Numbered from the stretch's first letter, positions 6,888 to 13,851 are shown. The stretch is 24,050 bases of DNA from a virus (IMGVR_UViG_3300037160_000022:1-24050); one strand, 5' to 3'. Notes: generated from the letters alone by a model not told the origin. Numbers and translations are program-made.

Positions 6888-8423
6888 ATGACACTTCCTG
6901 TTGTACCTTTAGGAACGCTTCTCTCTCAGATCAGAGGGGACGTGGATACTTGTACACAAGGTATACAAGGCATTCAGGGAGAGATCGGCTATAGCGGGAA
7001 CACTGGTCCAACAGGTCCAACAGGTCCAACAGGTCCAACAGGTCCGACTGGACCTAAAGGCGATACAGGCACTAATGGATCCACAGGCGCAACAGGATCA
7101 CAAGGAATCCAGGGCGCTACCGGATCTCAAGGTCCAAAAGGGGATACTGGAGATACAGGACCACAAGGCATTCAAGGGGCCACAGGTCTTACAGGTCCTA
7201 CTGGCGCGCAAGGTATTCAAGGCCCGACCGGACCAAAGGGAGATACAGGGGATACCGGCCCAACGGGACCGCAAGGTGTTCAGGGAACTACCGGGTCTAG
7301 TGGTACTGCTGGCTCTGCAGGTTCAACCGGACCGCAAGGTATCCAGGGAGCCACAGGTACAGCAGGTACCAATGGCGCTTCGTGGAGATCTGGCAGTGGA
7401 GTACCGAGCAATGCTACCGGAGTAGATGGAGATTTCTACTACCGCACTGCTACTAGTGACATTTATACGCGCACAAGCGGAACGTACTCGATTGTAGCCA
7501 ATATTCTAGGGGCTACTGGAGCACAAGGTATTCAGGGAACTACTGGAGCACAGGGTATTCAAGGGGCTACCGGCAACACTGGATCTCAAGGTATTCAAGG
7601 GGCTACAGGTACAGCCGGAACCAACGGGGCCACATGGAGATCGGGCAGCGGAGTACCGAGTAACGGGACCGGAGTAGACGGGGATTTCTACTATCGTACT
7701 GCTACTAGCGACATATACACACGTACAAGCGGAACATACTCAATCATTGCAAATATTCTAGGAGCTACTGGATCACAGGGTATCCAAGGCGTCACAGGCA
7801 ATACTGGGTCTCAAGGTATTCAAGGAGCGACGGGCAACACCGGATCACAAGGTATTCAGGGCATCCAAGGTGCTACTGGTAATACAGGCGCGCAAGGCAC
7901 AGCAGGAACTAACGGTACCAATGGCACTAACGCAGCGTCTACAGCACACCTAGCCACAAATAAGTCAATTGCTAACACACTTACGCAGGTAATAGGGTTT
8001 ACAGCTAACGCTAATACTCTTGCGGTAGGTACCACTATCAGATTTAAGGGCTATGGCCTACTTACTAATACTACATCAGCATCTACGTCCGTATTGACTT
8101 TACGGATCAACTCAGGGTCTCTAGGCGCGACCATCGAGGCCTCTTGGACAGTTGTACTGGGCACCACAGCGCGAACTAACTGCCCATTCGTAGTAGACGC
8201 ACAACTAGTAGTTATCTCTACAGGCTCAAGCGGAACAGCCTGGGGACTAATCCTAGTAGATCTTAACTCTACTACTGCCTTTGCTCTACCTAGCACGCAA
8301 GTTACTGCAGCAGTAACAGTGAACACTACTCAGAGCAACGTAGTAGAATTAACTTGCATTAGTGGAGCTACTACAACTACTTGGAATTTCATAACAGCTA
8401 CAATCGAATTAGTGCAGCCCTAG
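6888..8423 (+). CDS. Collagen-like fibre protein (probable head or tail fibre)
   Basis: A 511-residue protein with AGGAAG five bases before the ATG. Residues 1-25 are a short attachment region ([18 protein letters not shown]). Residues 26-360 are mostly Gly-X-Y triplets (GPT, GIQ, GAT, GDT), expected to form a trimeric collagen-like rod. The rod is interrupted twice by nearly identical 46-residue modules, starting [13 protein letters not shown] and [13 protein letters not shown] at residues 163 and 247, of the GDFYYRT...IYT type known from phage fibres. The last 150 residues are Thr/Ser/Val/Ala-rich with beta-strand patterns, consistent with a jelly-roll-like tip that could bind a surface or other ligand. 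Its place between scaffold and major capsid protein suggests a head fibre. Triplet repeats at DNA level make it prone to length change. Confidence 0.85.
   Translation: MTLPVVPLGTLLSQIRGDVDTCTQGIQGIQGEIGYSGNTGPTGPTGPTGPTGPTGPKGDTGTNGSTGATGSQGIQGATGSQGPKGDTGDTGPQGIQGATGLTGPTGAQGIQGPTGPKGDTGDTGPTGPQGVQGTTGSSGTAGSAGSTGPQGIQGATGTAGTNGASWRSGSGVPSNATGVDGDFYYRTATSDIYTRTSGTYSIVANILGATGAQGIQGTTGAQGIQGATGNTGSQGIQGATGTAGTNGATWRSGSGVPSNGTGVDGDFYYRTATSDIYTRTSGTYSIIANILGATGSQGIQGVTGNTGSQGIQGATGNTGSQGIQGIQGATGNTGAQGTAGTNGTNGTNAASTAHLATNKSIANTLTQVIGFTANANTLAVGTTIRFKGYGLLTNTTSASTSVLTLRINSGSLGATIEASWTVVLGTTARTNCPFVVDAQLVVISTGSSGTAWGLILVDLNSTTAFALPSTQVTAAVTVNTTQSNVVELTCISGATTTTWNFITATIELVQP
7005..7040 (+). repeat. 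Four perfect 9-base tandem repeats (GGTCCAACA)
   Basis: Four exact copies of GGTCCAACA in frame, each encoding Gly-Pro-Thr, followed by a fifth degenerate copy. Their identity, compared with the varied codons used in the rest of the collagen region, suggests recent expansion by replication slippage. Confidence 0.9.
7374..7511 (+). repeat. Fibre module duplication, copy 1
   Basis: 138 bases encoding a 46-residue non-collagen module. It is repeated at 7626-7763 with the same length, about four amino-acid differences and many silent changes. The silent changes indicate an old duplication maintained by selection or repeated exchange. Confidence 0.88.
7626..7763 (+). repeat. Fibre module duplication, copy 2
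   Basis: Second copy of the 46-residue GDFYYRT module. Compared with copy 1 it has Thr for Ser at position 3, Gly for Ala after PSN, and Ile for Val near its end. Confidence 0.88.
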
Positions 8424-8431
8424 GATCCCCC

Positions 8432-8626
8432 ATGAAAAGACTCTTCCTATTTTTGCTTCTATCTTCTTGCACCTGGCGCTATGGATTGAGCGCAGCACAG
8501 GTAACAGGGGTACCAGATATCTACTGTGAGCCTAAGAACACAGGATCTGAGATCTGCTACGAAGACTCAGAGCATTATTGGGTTTGCTCTGATACAGGAG
8601 GTAAGTGGTCATGCGTAAGAGCTTAA
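8432..8626 (+). CDS. Small Cys-rich lipoprotein
   Basis: From the ATG at 8432 (AGGAT six bases upstream) the protein has 64 residues. It begins MKRLFLFLLLSSC, a short signal sequence ending in a lipobox (LSSC) with the modifiable Cys at 13. Residue +2 is Thr, not Asp, which by the usual rule favours the outer membrane. The mature part has four more Cys (YCEPK, EICYED, WVCSD, WSCVR) that could form two disulfides. Phage lipoproteins of this size often block superinfection or receptor use, but no homologue is recognised. Its end overlaps the next gene by 16 bases, so the two exported proteins are made together. A start at 8381 inside the fibre gene is rejected because it would bury the signal sequence. 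Confidence 0.75.
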   Translation: MKRLFLFLLLSSCTWRYGLSAAQVTGVPDIYCEPKNTGSEICYEDSEHYWVCSDTGGKWSCVRA

Positions 8627-8976
8627 TTGTTGCTGCGCTACTATTAGCTAGTCCCGTACTAGCAGGGGAGAAACCGTCTTATATTCTTAAAGGCACGCAA
8701 GTGCTCTTTAATGAATGTGGACATGCTAAAGACATGCTTAAAGACATCTACAAGATCCACTTTGTAGGCAATACGCCTGTAGTAAATTACACAGAGTGGC
8801 AACTGGAGTATCAGTCAGACACCAGTTTTTTGATTGAGTACAAAGCAGCGCCAGATGCCTACACTCAGCTAGATCTCGTGTATTTCAAAGACATTAACAT
8901 GGGATACCTGACGCTTACAGAGACCACAGAGTACCGCGATGTCTGCTTTGATAGAATCCAACTAATTGAGAAGTAG
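8611..8976 (+). CDS. Periplasmic protein of unknown function with signal peptide
   Basis: From the ATG at 8611 (GGAGG nine bases upstream) the protein has 121 residues. The N-terminus MRKSLIVAALLLASPVLAG is a classic signal peptide with cleavage likely after Ala at about residue 18 (VLA-GE). The mature part has beta-rich character (YKIHFVGNTPVVNYTEWQLEYQ; SFLIEYKAA) and two Cys, in NECGHAK and YRDVCFD, which may form a disulfide. No family is recognised. It is paired with the overlapping lipoprotein gene and is out of place in a structural operon, so it is best viewed as an accessory (moron-like) gene acting in the host envelope. Confidence 0.72.
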   Translation: MRKSLIVAALLLASPVLAGEKPSYILKGTQVLFNECGHAKDMLKDIYKIHFVGNTPVVNYTEWQLEYQSDTSFLIEYKAAPDAYTQLDLVYFKDINMGYLTLTETTEYRDVCFDRIQLIEK

Positions 8977-8989
8977 ACCATTTAATTAC

Positions 8990-9019
8990 TTGATCTAAAC
9001 AACTGCTTTAGGGTAAGGT
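8990..9019 (+). promoter_or_regulatory. Promoter candidate for the Cys-rich protein / HNH pair
   Basis: TTGATC (8990-8995), 18 bases, TAAGGT (9014-9019), then exactly 6 bases to the ATG at 9026. The geometry matches the other leaderless candidates. The GTAAGG within it could also serve as a weak ribosome binding site if transcription starts further upstream. Confidence 0.45.
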
Positions 9020-9025
9020 ATTTGC

Positions 9026-9193
9026 ATGTCTAAAAAACTACCCGGAGAATTCTCAGATCGCGAGCATAAGAAACACTGCAAAGAGGCAGGGTGCTCACAT
9101 CCAGCAGTGCATAATCTTGGACCCTGGAAAGTCCAGGGATGGTGTGCTCTTTGCAGATCGATCGCTTTTTGTGGAAAGAAGTTTGGAGAGTGA
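9026..9193 (+). CDS. 55-residue Cys/His-rich protein preceding the HNH gene
   Basis: This short frame starts at the ATG at 9026 and ends at TGA 9191-9193. It encodes MSKKLPGEFSDREHKKHC..., with Cys at about 18, 23, 40, 43 and 49 and nearby His residues (GCSHPAVHNLG; GWCALCR), which looks like a small zinc-binding fold. The stop overlaps the GTG start of the HNH gene in GTGA, the usual sign of coupled translation, which supports both this frame and the HNH start. Function is unknown. It could be a partner of, or a control factor for, the nuclease, or simply an independent zinc protein. Confidence 0.68.
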   Translation: MSKKLPGEFSDREHKKHCKEAGCSHPAVHNLGPWKVQGWCALCRSIAFCGKKFGE

Positions 9194-9744
9194 AGGCCTG
9201 CTCTAAGTGTAAGCGGATTAAACCTTTTGAAGCTTTTGGTACAAATAATCAACAGACAAGCGGATTACAGCCATCTTGCAAAGAATGCGCAGCCGCTCTT
9301 GCAAAGGGGAGAAGAAAAAAAGTAACTGTAGAAGACTCTATAGAGATTACTTGCACAACCTGCAAAATTAACAAACTAGCAACGCTCTTTCCTATAGACA
9401 GAAATGCCAAGTACGGACGAAGACCTAATTGTAAGGCGTGTGAGTCTATCCGTAAAAGAGAGCAATATCTAGATCTACGTTTGTCAAAGCGGAATACTGC
9501 TCCTGTACCAAGGGGGTGCGAGATATGCGGTTGTAAGTTTCATACAGATGCCAAAAAGGGGGAGAAAGAAAAGAACACGCCCCATTGGGATCATGTTCAC
9601 GAGACAGAAATCTTTAGAGGATGGCTCTGTCATAACTGTAACTCTGCATTGGGGCAATTCGGCGAAAACATTAGGATTGTTGAAAAGGCCGTAGAGTACA
9701 TGCGCATAAGAGGAGCCAGTCCAACTAGGCCCCTTATAAAATAA
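9190..9744 (+). CDS. HNH endonuclease of the recombination endonuclease VII type
   Basis: With the GTG at 9190 the protein has 184 residues. (Frames starting at 9139 would overlap the preceding small gene much more.) Two N-terminal zinc knuckles repeat the pattern CxxC...GLxPxCKxC (C4, C7, C30, C33; then C55, C58, C81, C84). They are followed by the nuclease core: CEICG (C110, C113), HWDHVHETEIFRGWLCHNCN (D134, H135, H137, C147, C150, Asn151), and the helix LGQFGENIRIVEKAVEYM. This is the beta-beta-alpha metal fold of T4 endonuclease VII-like enzymes. Free-standing copies lying beside capsid genes often act as homing nucleases that cut a related phage lacking them. It sits just upstream of the capsid promoter. 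Confidence 0.88.
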   Translation: MKACSKCKRIKPFEAFGTNNQQTSGLQPSCKECAAALAKGRRKKVTVEDSIEITCTTCKINKLATLFPIDRNAKYGRRPNCKACESIRKREQYLDLRLSKRNTAPVPRGCEICGCKFHTDAKKGEKEKNTPHWDHVHETEIFRGWLCHNCNSALGQFGENIRIVEKAVEYMRIRGASPTRPLIK

Positions 9745-9756
9745 TCATGTGCTAAG

Positions 9757-9785
9757 TTGCAGAGCTAAAAAATCTCTTGTAGGGT
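9757..9785 (+). promoter_or_regulatory. Promoter candidate for the major capsid protein
   Basis: TTGCAG (9757-9762), 17 bases, TAGGGT (9780-9785). The predicted start near 9792 would give a leader of about 115 bases. The -35 is identical to that seen before the 13950 gene, the sheath gene and the reverse-strand HNH gene. Confidence 0.45.
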
Positions 9786-9798
9786 CAGATTTATCAAA

Positions 9799-9903
9799 CG
9801 ACCTTTAGGTCGCACAATTCTCCATATAGGAGTCTTGCACGTATCCACTCCACGTTTCAGAGGGTGTCGAAACTGCTAGATTACTATACTTAATTGGAGA
9901 ATT
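9799..9903 (+). promoter_or_regulatory. Structured leader of the capsid gene with possible SD-masking pairing
   Basis: A hairpin CGACCT-TT-AGGTCG lies at 9799-9812. Downstream, AATTCTCCA (9816-9824) is exactly complementary to TGGAGAATT (9895-9903), which contains the GGAG ribosome binding site of the capsid gene. AATTCTCCA can alternatively pair locally as CTCC-ATATA-GGAG (9820-9832). Two competing pairings would let the leader switch the site between open and masked. This is inference from pairing only. Confidence 0.45.
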
Positions 9904-9906
9904 CAC

Positions 9907-10983
9907 ATGGCATGGCCTCAAGTTGACCTAGGTAGGATCACATCTGCTCTCCCAACACTGTTGGCAGACAAAGTCATTCCTCAAATGAATAGAACTGCTC
10001 CTGAGTTGCAGCTTATTCCGTTTAAGGCTGGACAACACAAGAATGTCGTCTGGGACGTTGAGTTTAAGAACGCCTCGGAGTCCACCGACTCGTCGCTTGC
10101 TGAAGGCGCCGTAGTTTCGACATATGGTGATGATGACATCGTTCCGGCCACACTCAACTGGTGTGACTACTCGGAATCGATCGCTGTCACAGGTAAGGCG
10201 TTGTCGTCCGCTCGTGGTAGTGCTGGCGCTGCAGGTGGAGCCTCGGAGCTTCAAGACCTGTGGGTGCATAAGACCCTTGGCGCGATTAGACGCCTCGCGA
10301 AGAACCTTGGTCGTGATTTCTGGCAAGGTCCAGGCACGGGCACACGCATGACTGGCCTCTACGGCGGTGCGACGCTGACATCGGCTGCTCCTCTGAGCAA
10401 CGCTGGCGTGTACGCGGGTATTGATCGTGCGACCTACGCTGACTGGAAGGCGAACGTACTGCTTAATGGCGGTGTTACTCGTGCGCTCACGTTTGATCTC
10501 ATGCGCGACATGCGTAAGGCGATCTATGACGCGTGCGGCGAGATGCCCGATCTCATCATGTGCGACTCTGGTCAGCATGAAGCGTACGGTAAGCTCTTTG
10601 GTGACAATCGTCGTTATACACAAGAAGTGACCATCCGTGGTCAGAAGATTGTGCTCGACGGCGGTTACCGCGCGCTTGAGTTTGACGGTATCCCACTGAT
10701 CGCATCGGTTAACCATCCTGCTGGTTACATGACGTTCCTTAACACTAACTATGTTAAGCTCAGCGCGCTTGATGACATGCCGACTGAGGCGAATCGTGCA
10801 ACTGGTATGGTCCAACTGCAAGCGATGCCTGAAGAGCAACTGATGTCGGGTACCTGTCCGTTCCGTGCGCGCCTTAATCCGCTCGCTGTAACTGGTGATC
10901 TCTACCCCATTCAGATGATTCTCTATCCGCAGATCGTTGTAGAGCGCTGCAACGTCCACGGCGTACTTGGTGATCTGGCCTAA
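9907..10983 (+). CDS. Major capsid protein
   Basis: A 358-residue protein with GGAG seven bases before the ATG. It follows the scaffold region and starts MAWPQVDLGRITSALPTLLA. It has the length and pattern of an HK97-fold capsid protein: an N-terminal arm, an extended E-loop-like segment (WDVEFKNASESTDSSLAEGA), a helix of LQDLWVHKTLGAIRRLAKNL type, DLIMCDSGQHEAYGKLFG, then EFDGIPLIASVNHPAGYMTFLN and a beta-rich C-terminus. DLIMCDSGQHEAY and the FDGIPLI...FLN pair are typical A-domain features. Codon choice is strongly biased: Arg is almost always CGT/CGC, unlike nearby accessory genes that use AGA/AGG. This indicates very high expression and also creates a long open frame on the opposite strand. 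Confidence 0.88.
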   Translation: MAWPQVDLGRITSALPTLLADKVIPQMNRTAPELQLIPFKAGQHKNVVWDVEFKNASESTDSSLAEGAVVSTYGDDDIVPATLNWCDYSESIAVTGKALSSARGSAGAAGGASELQDLWVHKTLGAIRRLAKNLGRDFWQGPGTGTRMTGLYGGATLTSAAPLSNAGVYAGIDRATYADWKANVLLNGGVTRALTFDLMRDMRKAIYDACGEMPDLIMCDSGQHEAYGKLFGDNRRYTQEVTIRGQKIVLDGGYRALEFDGIPLIASVNHPAGYMTFLNTNYVKLSALDDMPTEANRATGMVQLQAMPEEQLMSGTCPFRARLNPLAVTGDLYPIQMILYPQIVVERCNVHGVLGDLA

Positions 10984-11013
10984 TTAAAGGCTACTCTGTA
11001 GCTCAGGTATAAT
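10984..11013 (+). promoter_or_regulatory. Perfect -10 (TATAAT) with hairpin between capsid and decoration genes
   Basis: TATAAT at 11008-11013 has a weak -35 TTAAAG (10984-10989) 18 bases upstream. The -10 lies in the loop of a stem formed by GTAGCTCAG (10998-11006) and CTGGGCTAC (11014-11022). RNA read through from the capsid gene would fold into this hairpin, while transcription from the promoter would begin near 11020 and lack the left arm. Confidence 0.45.
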
Positions 11014-11077
11014 CTGGGCTACATGTTGGTTCTTTAATTTCTTCTCTCTTTCCAATCTCTCTACAAGGATTATTTCT

Positions 11078-11896
11078 ATGACTGCAGTAGCTATTAAAGG
11101 ATCGTCTGGCGAGCCGATGGTCTTCACACAAGCGGAAGCCACAGCAGCACAGGCCACATGGATGTTCCATCTCTGTCTGTCTGCCGACGGTACAGACGCC
11201 ACAGGTCTTACTCCTGTAGTGTCTATCAGCAAGGCAGGCGCGGCATTTGCAGGCGCTGCAGGCACTGTGTCGGAGATCTCCGGGGGTTGGTACAAGATTG
11301 TATTTACCACGGTGGACCTTAGCACAATTGGTCAACTCGGTGTACACGTGGCTGTAGCCACTGCTGACACTTTGAATGTCAGTCACCAGGTTACGCTCCT
11401 TGACATGAATATTGCCACTGTGCCTCTGGCTACAGGTGCAATTGCCTCTACTACGTTCGCTTCTGGCGCTATGACATCCGCGGCTTTTGCTACGGATGCG
11501 ATTGCAGCAGCTGCTGTCAAGGCAGACGCAGTCACGAAGATCCAAGCCAATCTTGCTACGGCAACTGAAGTAGCTGCGGTGTTTGGTCCGACCAGCAACC
11601 TTACGATCGGCCTCGGTACATTGTCCGCAGACGGACACAGCAAGGGCGTATCGGCCAAGAATGCCAGCAAGGTAGTTCTTACCGTCACAGGCACGTGGGG
11701 CAGCGGTACTGCTCAGCCTGAAGTGTGCGCGGATCCTCTAGCCACAGTACCCGTCTGGGTTGCCTCGGGATCGTCTCTTACTGCCAACGGTAGCGAGACA
11801 ATCACAGGTCCAGTTAACGCTGTGCGCGTCACTCTCTCGGGATCGACTAGTCCGAGTCTCGTAGTTACAGCTGAAGTTCAGATTCCTAAGCCGTAA
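11078..11896 (+). CDS. Putative capsid decoration or minor structural protein
   Basis: A 272-residue protein with AAGGA eight bases before the ATG. Residues 1-100 form a beta-rich domain with FHLCLSADGTDATGL and EISGGWYKIVFTTVDLSTIGQLGVHV. The GGWY...T.D..T.G.L pattern occurs in many phage structural proteins. Residues 110-165 are low complexity (Ala/Thr/Ile, with repeated ATGAIASTTFASGAM-like units, likely a helical or beta-helical linker). The C-terminal 100 residues form another Val/Thr/Ser-rich beta domain. Its place directly after the capsid gene and its own well-made start site suggest a protein on the capsid surface. The exact role is unproven. Confidence 0.55.
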   Translation: MTAVAIKGSSGEPMVFTQAEATAAQATWMFHLCLSADGTDATGLTPVVSISKAGAAFAGAAGTVSEISGGWYKIVFTTVDLSTIGQLGVHVAVATADTLNVSHQVTLLDMNIATVPLATGAIASTTFASGAMTSAAFATDAIAAAAVKADAVTKIQANLATATEVAAVFGPTSNLTIGLGTLSADGHSKGVSAKNASKVVLTVTGTWGSGTAQPEVCADPLATVPVWVASGSSLTANGSETITGPVNAVRVTLSGSTSPSLVVTAEVQIPKP

Positions 11897-11906
11897 TTCA
11901 GTCTTT

Positions 11907-11967
11907 CTGTGGCTCCTTGTCAGTCTCCGGGGGGTCTCCTGGCGAGGGGTCACAGGATTTTTTATTT
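11907..11967 (+). terminator. Rho-independent terminator after the decoration gene
   Basis: CTGTGGCTCC (11907-11916) pairs with GGGGTCACAG (11946-11955) with two G-U pairs, enclosing a G/C-rich internal segment. The run ATTTTTTATTT follows directly. It is the best intrinsic terminator in the window and closes the capsid transcription unit. Confidence 0.72.
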
Positions 11968-11971
11968 GTAC

Positions 11972-12000
11972 TTGATTTCTATCTGCACTATTACTAGAGA
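11972..12000 (+). promoter_or_regulatory. Promoter candidate for the 12007 unit
   Basis: TTGATT (11972-11977), 17 bases, TAGAGA (11995-12000), then 6 bases to the ATG at 12007. An overlapping alternative is TTGTAC (11966-11971), 17 bases, TATTAC (11989-11994), giving a six-base leader. Either way the message would be nearly leaderless. It follows the terminator immediately. Confidence 0.5.
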
Positions 12001-12006
12001 AACCCT

Positions 12007-12402
12007 ATGGCACTACATAACGAAACAATGAAGTTCAGGAATCCTACACAGTATACGATTAACCTCGATGCTGTAGGACTGGATCCCGTTGGCCCCGGCG
12101 AGGAGTTTGACGTACCTTTGAGCATTGCTGCACCCGGACGGGGTGACGGAGGGAAGCGTACGAAGAGCGCACTTGAGTGTGTAGCTCCTCAGTTGGAGCC
12201 AGCGCTTAAATCGGATCATGCAGCATGGATGAGCATTCCAGTAGCGCCTACTCCAATTAGCAAGATCGTAAGCATCAGACAAGGCCCGATGCAAAAAGAG
12301 CCTCCGGGTGTTAAGGCACTCAGGGAAGCTCAAGCCAAGAAGGCTGCAGAGGCTTCACAGATGGCCCAGAAGCAAGTTTCAAAACCGACCGACCAGAAGT
12401 AA
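12007..12402 (+). CDS. Hypothetical structural-module protein, 131 residues
   Basis: Not recognised with certainty. The N-terminal part is a small beta-like domain (MKFRNPTQYTINLDAVGLDP-VGPGEEFDVPL), the middle contains SALECVAPQLEPAL, and the last 35 residues are a charged Ala/Lys/Gln-rich helix (VKALREAQAKKAAEASQMAQ). It starts the unit after the capsid terminator, with no usable ribosome binding site before the ATG. The phrase VGPGEEFDVP resembles small beta proteins found in phage head-completion regions. A role at the capsid surface or neck is a guess from position. Confidence 0.6.
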   Translation: MALHNETMKFRNPTQYTINLDAVGLDPVGPGEEFDVPLSIAAPGRGDGGKRTKSALECVAPQLEPALKSDHAAWMSIPVAPTPISKIVSIRQGPMQKEPPGVKALREAQAKKAAEASQMAQKQVSKPTDQK

Positions 12403-12411
12403 GGTTAGCTC

Positions 12412-12783
12412 ATGGCATTCACCAGCACAGAGAAGGCACGCATTAGAGAGCTTCTAGGCTGGGGTGCGCGCTTTTGGCAGCTGGAAACACGGCTGGAGAG
12501 CGCGATGTCGGCGGTAGAATTGAATCTACCAGATGAAACAGCGCTTATTCAGGCAACGCTGGTCAGTCTTACTGACATCGACACCATGATTACGGCCGCA
12601 CTGGGCACCGTAGGTGTTACAGGTGTTAGCACTATTCACTTAGATAGTGATCAAGGCATTGGCCATCTTAAATCTGAAGGCAGGCGCTTGGTCGAAGGCA
12701 TCGCAATAATCTTGCAAGTCAACATCAAGAAGAACTTTTACGCCAATGGTGGCATGCAGGGTGGACTCGTTAACTACGGATAA
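12412..12783 (+). CDS. Probable neck / head-completion protein, 123 residues
   Basis: Starts at the ATG at 12412 with TAAGG seven bases upstream. The protein is mainly helical (STEKARIRELLGWGARFWQ; SAVELNLPDETALIQATLVSLTDIDTMI), then has GRRLVEGIAIILQVNIKKNFY and a Gly/Asn-rich C-terminus. The place between capsid and tail-completion genes and the all-helical character fit a head-tail connector, but no family signature is visible. It is followed closely (five bases) by the next gene. Confidence 0.6.
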   Translation: MAFTSTEKARIRELLGWGARFWQLETRLESAMSAVELNLPDETALIQATLVSLTDIDTMITAALGTVGVTGVSTIHLDSDQGIGHLKSEGRRLVEGIAIILQVNIKKNFYANGGMQGGLVNYG

Positions 12784-12788
12784 ACAAC

Positions 12789-13073
12789 ATGCTCGCAATT
12801 GTCGCAAATCCAGGATCAGTATATACAGCAACTAGCGGATCGGCTGCTAATCTTAGTGGCATGATTTCTACTCGCTTCTACGTGCTTACATGCACTGCAG
12901 CTATTTTGTTTGCTCAAGGTGCAGCACCTACGGCTAGCGCTGCTAGTGGTAGTACTGTTCTCGCCGCAGGGGAGTCAATCCTTCTGGACGGCGGCAATGG
13001 TGCAGTAGTATCGGTGATTCAAGTAACAGCAGGTGGAGCAGCGACTCTTACACCTGTGTCTATTGTCCGGTAA
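12789..13073 (+). CDS. Small Ala/Ser/Thr-rich structural protein, 94 residues
   Basis: Not assigned. A beta-rich composition is indicated by alternating Val/Thr/Ser/Ala, with ISTRFYVLTCTAAILFAQGAAP and STVLAAGESILLDGGNGAVVSVIQVTAGG. The latter resembles short beta-barrel domains of phage decoration or neck proteins. There is no signal peptide. The central hydrophobic run is too short and broken by polar residues for a membrane helix. The start follows GGATAAAC from the preceding stop region, and the stop is two bases before the next gene. Confidence 0.58.
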   Translation: MLAIVANPGSVYTATSGSAANLSGMISTRFYVLTCTAAILFAQGAAPTASAASGSTVLAAGESILLDGGNGAVVSVIQVTAGGAATLTPVSIVR

Positions 13074-13075
13074 GC

Positions 13076-13516
13076 ATGCCGAACCTGATAGACAAGCTGA
13101 TTAACAAAGTAGATTCCGTACGCCAGAAGGCAGCGGATCGTTTTGGCTTGCCTGCACACGATGTCTATCGTGTAGTTCGTACGTATACCAGCGGAATCAT
13201 CGGAGACGGCGGATATACAGATCAGATAGATATTATCTTTCCGACACCTGCTGTTAAGTTCTCTGGCAAAGAGACATTTGAGCACGGCGGACGATTTGAT
13301 AATCGCGATCTGACTATTACAGAGATCTCTCTAACTTTCCAAGAGAACTGGCTCCAAGGAGATCCTAAGTCTCCTGGCCAAGAGTGTTTCTACAAACTCG
13401 TAGAGCGCAATGCACAGGGCGCAGACACTACCTACTGGATCTTGACATCAGTTCCAGAGGCCGTACGCGGTGAAGTATACTGGAAGTTGACACTCCACAG
13501 GTTTACTGTGTGTTAA
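13076..13516 (+). CDS. Probable head-tail joining protein, 146 residues
   Basis: Starts at the ATG at 13076, two bases after the previous stop. An N-terminal helix (MPNLIDKLINKVDSVRQKAADRFG) is followed by a beta-rich domain (VYRVVRTYTSGI; QIDIIFPTPAVKFSG; DLTITEISLTFQENW; YWILTSVPEAVRGEVYWKLTLHRF). This helix-then-beta layout is common in neck/stopper proteins, but no diagnostic motif is seen. Its TAA stop forms part of the palindrome TTAA at 13513-13516, which on the other strand is the stop of the reverse-strand zinc protein gene. Confidence 0.58.
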   Translation: MPNLIDKLINKVDSVRQKAADRFGLPAHDVYRVVRTYTSGIIGDGGYTDQIDIIFPTPAVKFSGKETFEHGGRFDNRDLTITEISLTFQENWLQGDPKSPGQECFYKLVERNAQGADTTYWILTSVPEAVRGEVYWKLTLHRFTVC

Positions 13517-13845
13517 ACCATCTTAGCTAGTTCCGCTCGAAGTTCAACCAGTTGAGCTTTACGAATAGCAATCTGCTTTTCAGTTTGACTACGGCCAAAC
13601 TTAGCTGAGGCCAGACGAGTTTCGCTATCGGCGATGATTCTGATAACCTCATCAATATGAGCCTGCTTACGATTGTAGGCAGATTCTTTGGTGTCTTCCA
13701 TATACTCACCCCTACCACCACACTTGTAACAGACGCGGAAACCCTGATTAGCATTCCAGTTACCAGTACCAGCGCAACGGTTACACTCGATAACGATCAT
13801 CTTGCCGAGTTTTGTGTTCCGGGTGCCTAGAATCGTCTTCGCCAT
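13513..13845 (-). CDS. Reverse-strand protein with DnaJ-like zinc motif, 110 residues
   Basis: Starts at the ATG at 13845 on the minus strand. Residues 19-47 are IECNRCAGTGNW...VCYKCGGRGEY, i.e. two CxxCxGxG-type half-motifs (C21, C24, C39, C42) like those in the DnaJ zinc-binding domain, but only one pair of motifs instead of four. The remaining 60 residues are a charged coiled-coil-like helix (ADSETRLASAKFGRSQTEKQ...LVELRAELAKMV). Small phage proteins with one DnaJ-like zinc centre are known but their roles are mostly undefined. It has a promoter-like TTGCGC, 17 bases, TAACTT, 6 bases, ATG, and no strong ribosome site (only GAAG close to the ATG). It is convergent with the gene before it and divergent from the gene after it. 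Confidence 0.78.
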   Translation of the reverse strand: MAKTILGTRNTKLGKMIVIECNRCAGTGNWNANQGFRVCYKCGGRGEYMEDTKESAYNRKQAHIDEVIRIIADSETRLASAKFGRSQTEKQIAIRKAQLVELRAELAKMV

Positions 13846-13851
13846 GTCTTC

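Noticed and set aside
7075-7425. 116-codon + strand frame inside the fibre gene
   Set aside because: Second frame of the triplet repeats, Arg/Gln/Pro-rich, with no ribosome site.
7005-7900. Regular repeats that might suggest a CRISPR array
   Set aside because: The repeats are in-frame Gly-X-Y codons of a collagen-like protein with no constant repeat-spacer structure.
8432-8976. Rz/Rz1-type spanin pair
   Set aside because: The lipoprotein lacks the Pro-rich body and the partner has a cleavable signal peptide and no coiled coil, and the genes are not near lysis genes.
9139-9189. ATG at 9139 as the HNH start
   Set aside because: It overlaps the 55-residue gene extensively. The GTG at 9190 gives the usual zinc-knuckle N-terminus and a GTGA coupling.
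9928-10959. 343-codon open frame antisense to the major capsid gene
   Set aside because: It follows from the biased codons of the capsid gene. The predicted protein is Arg/Thr/Val-rich without motifs, and there is no promoter or ribosome site of the kind seen for the real reverse genes.
11003-11638. 211-codon antisense frame across the decoration gene
   Set aside because: Cys/Ser/Arg-rich shadow without start signals, extending over the gap before the gene.
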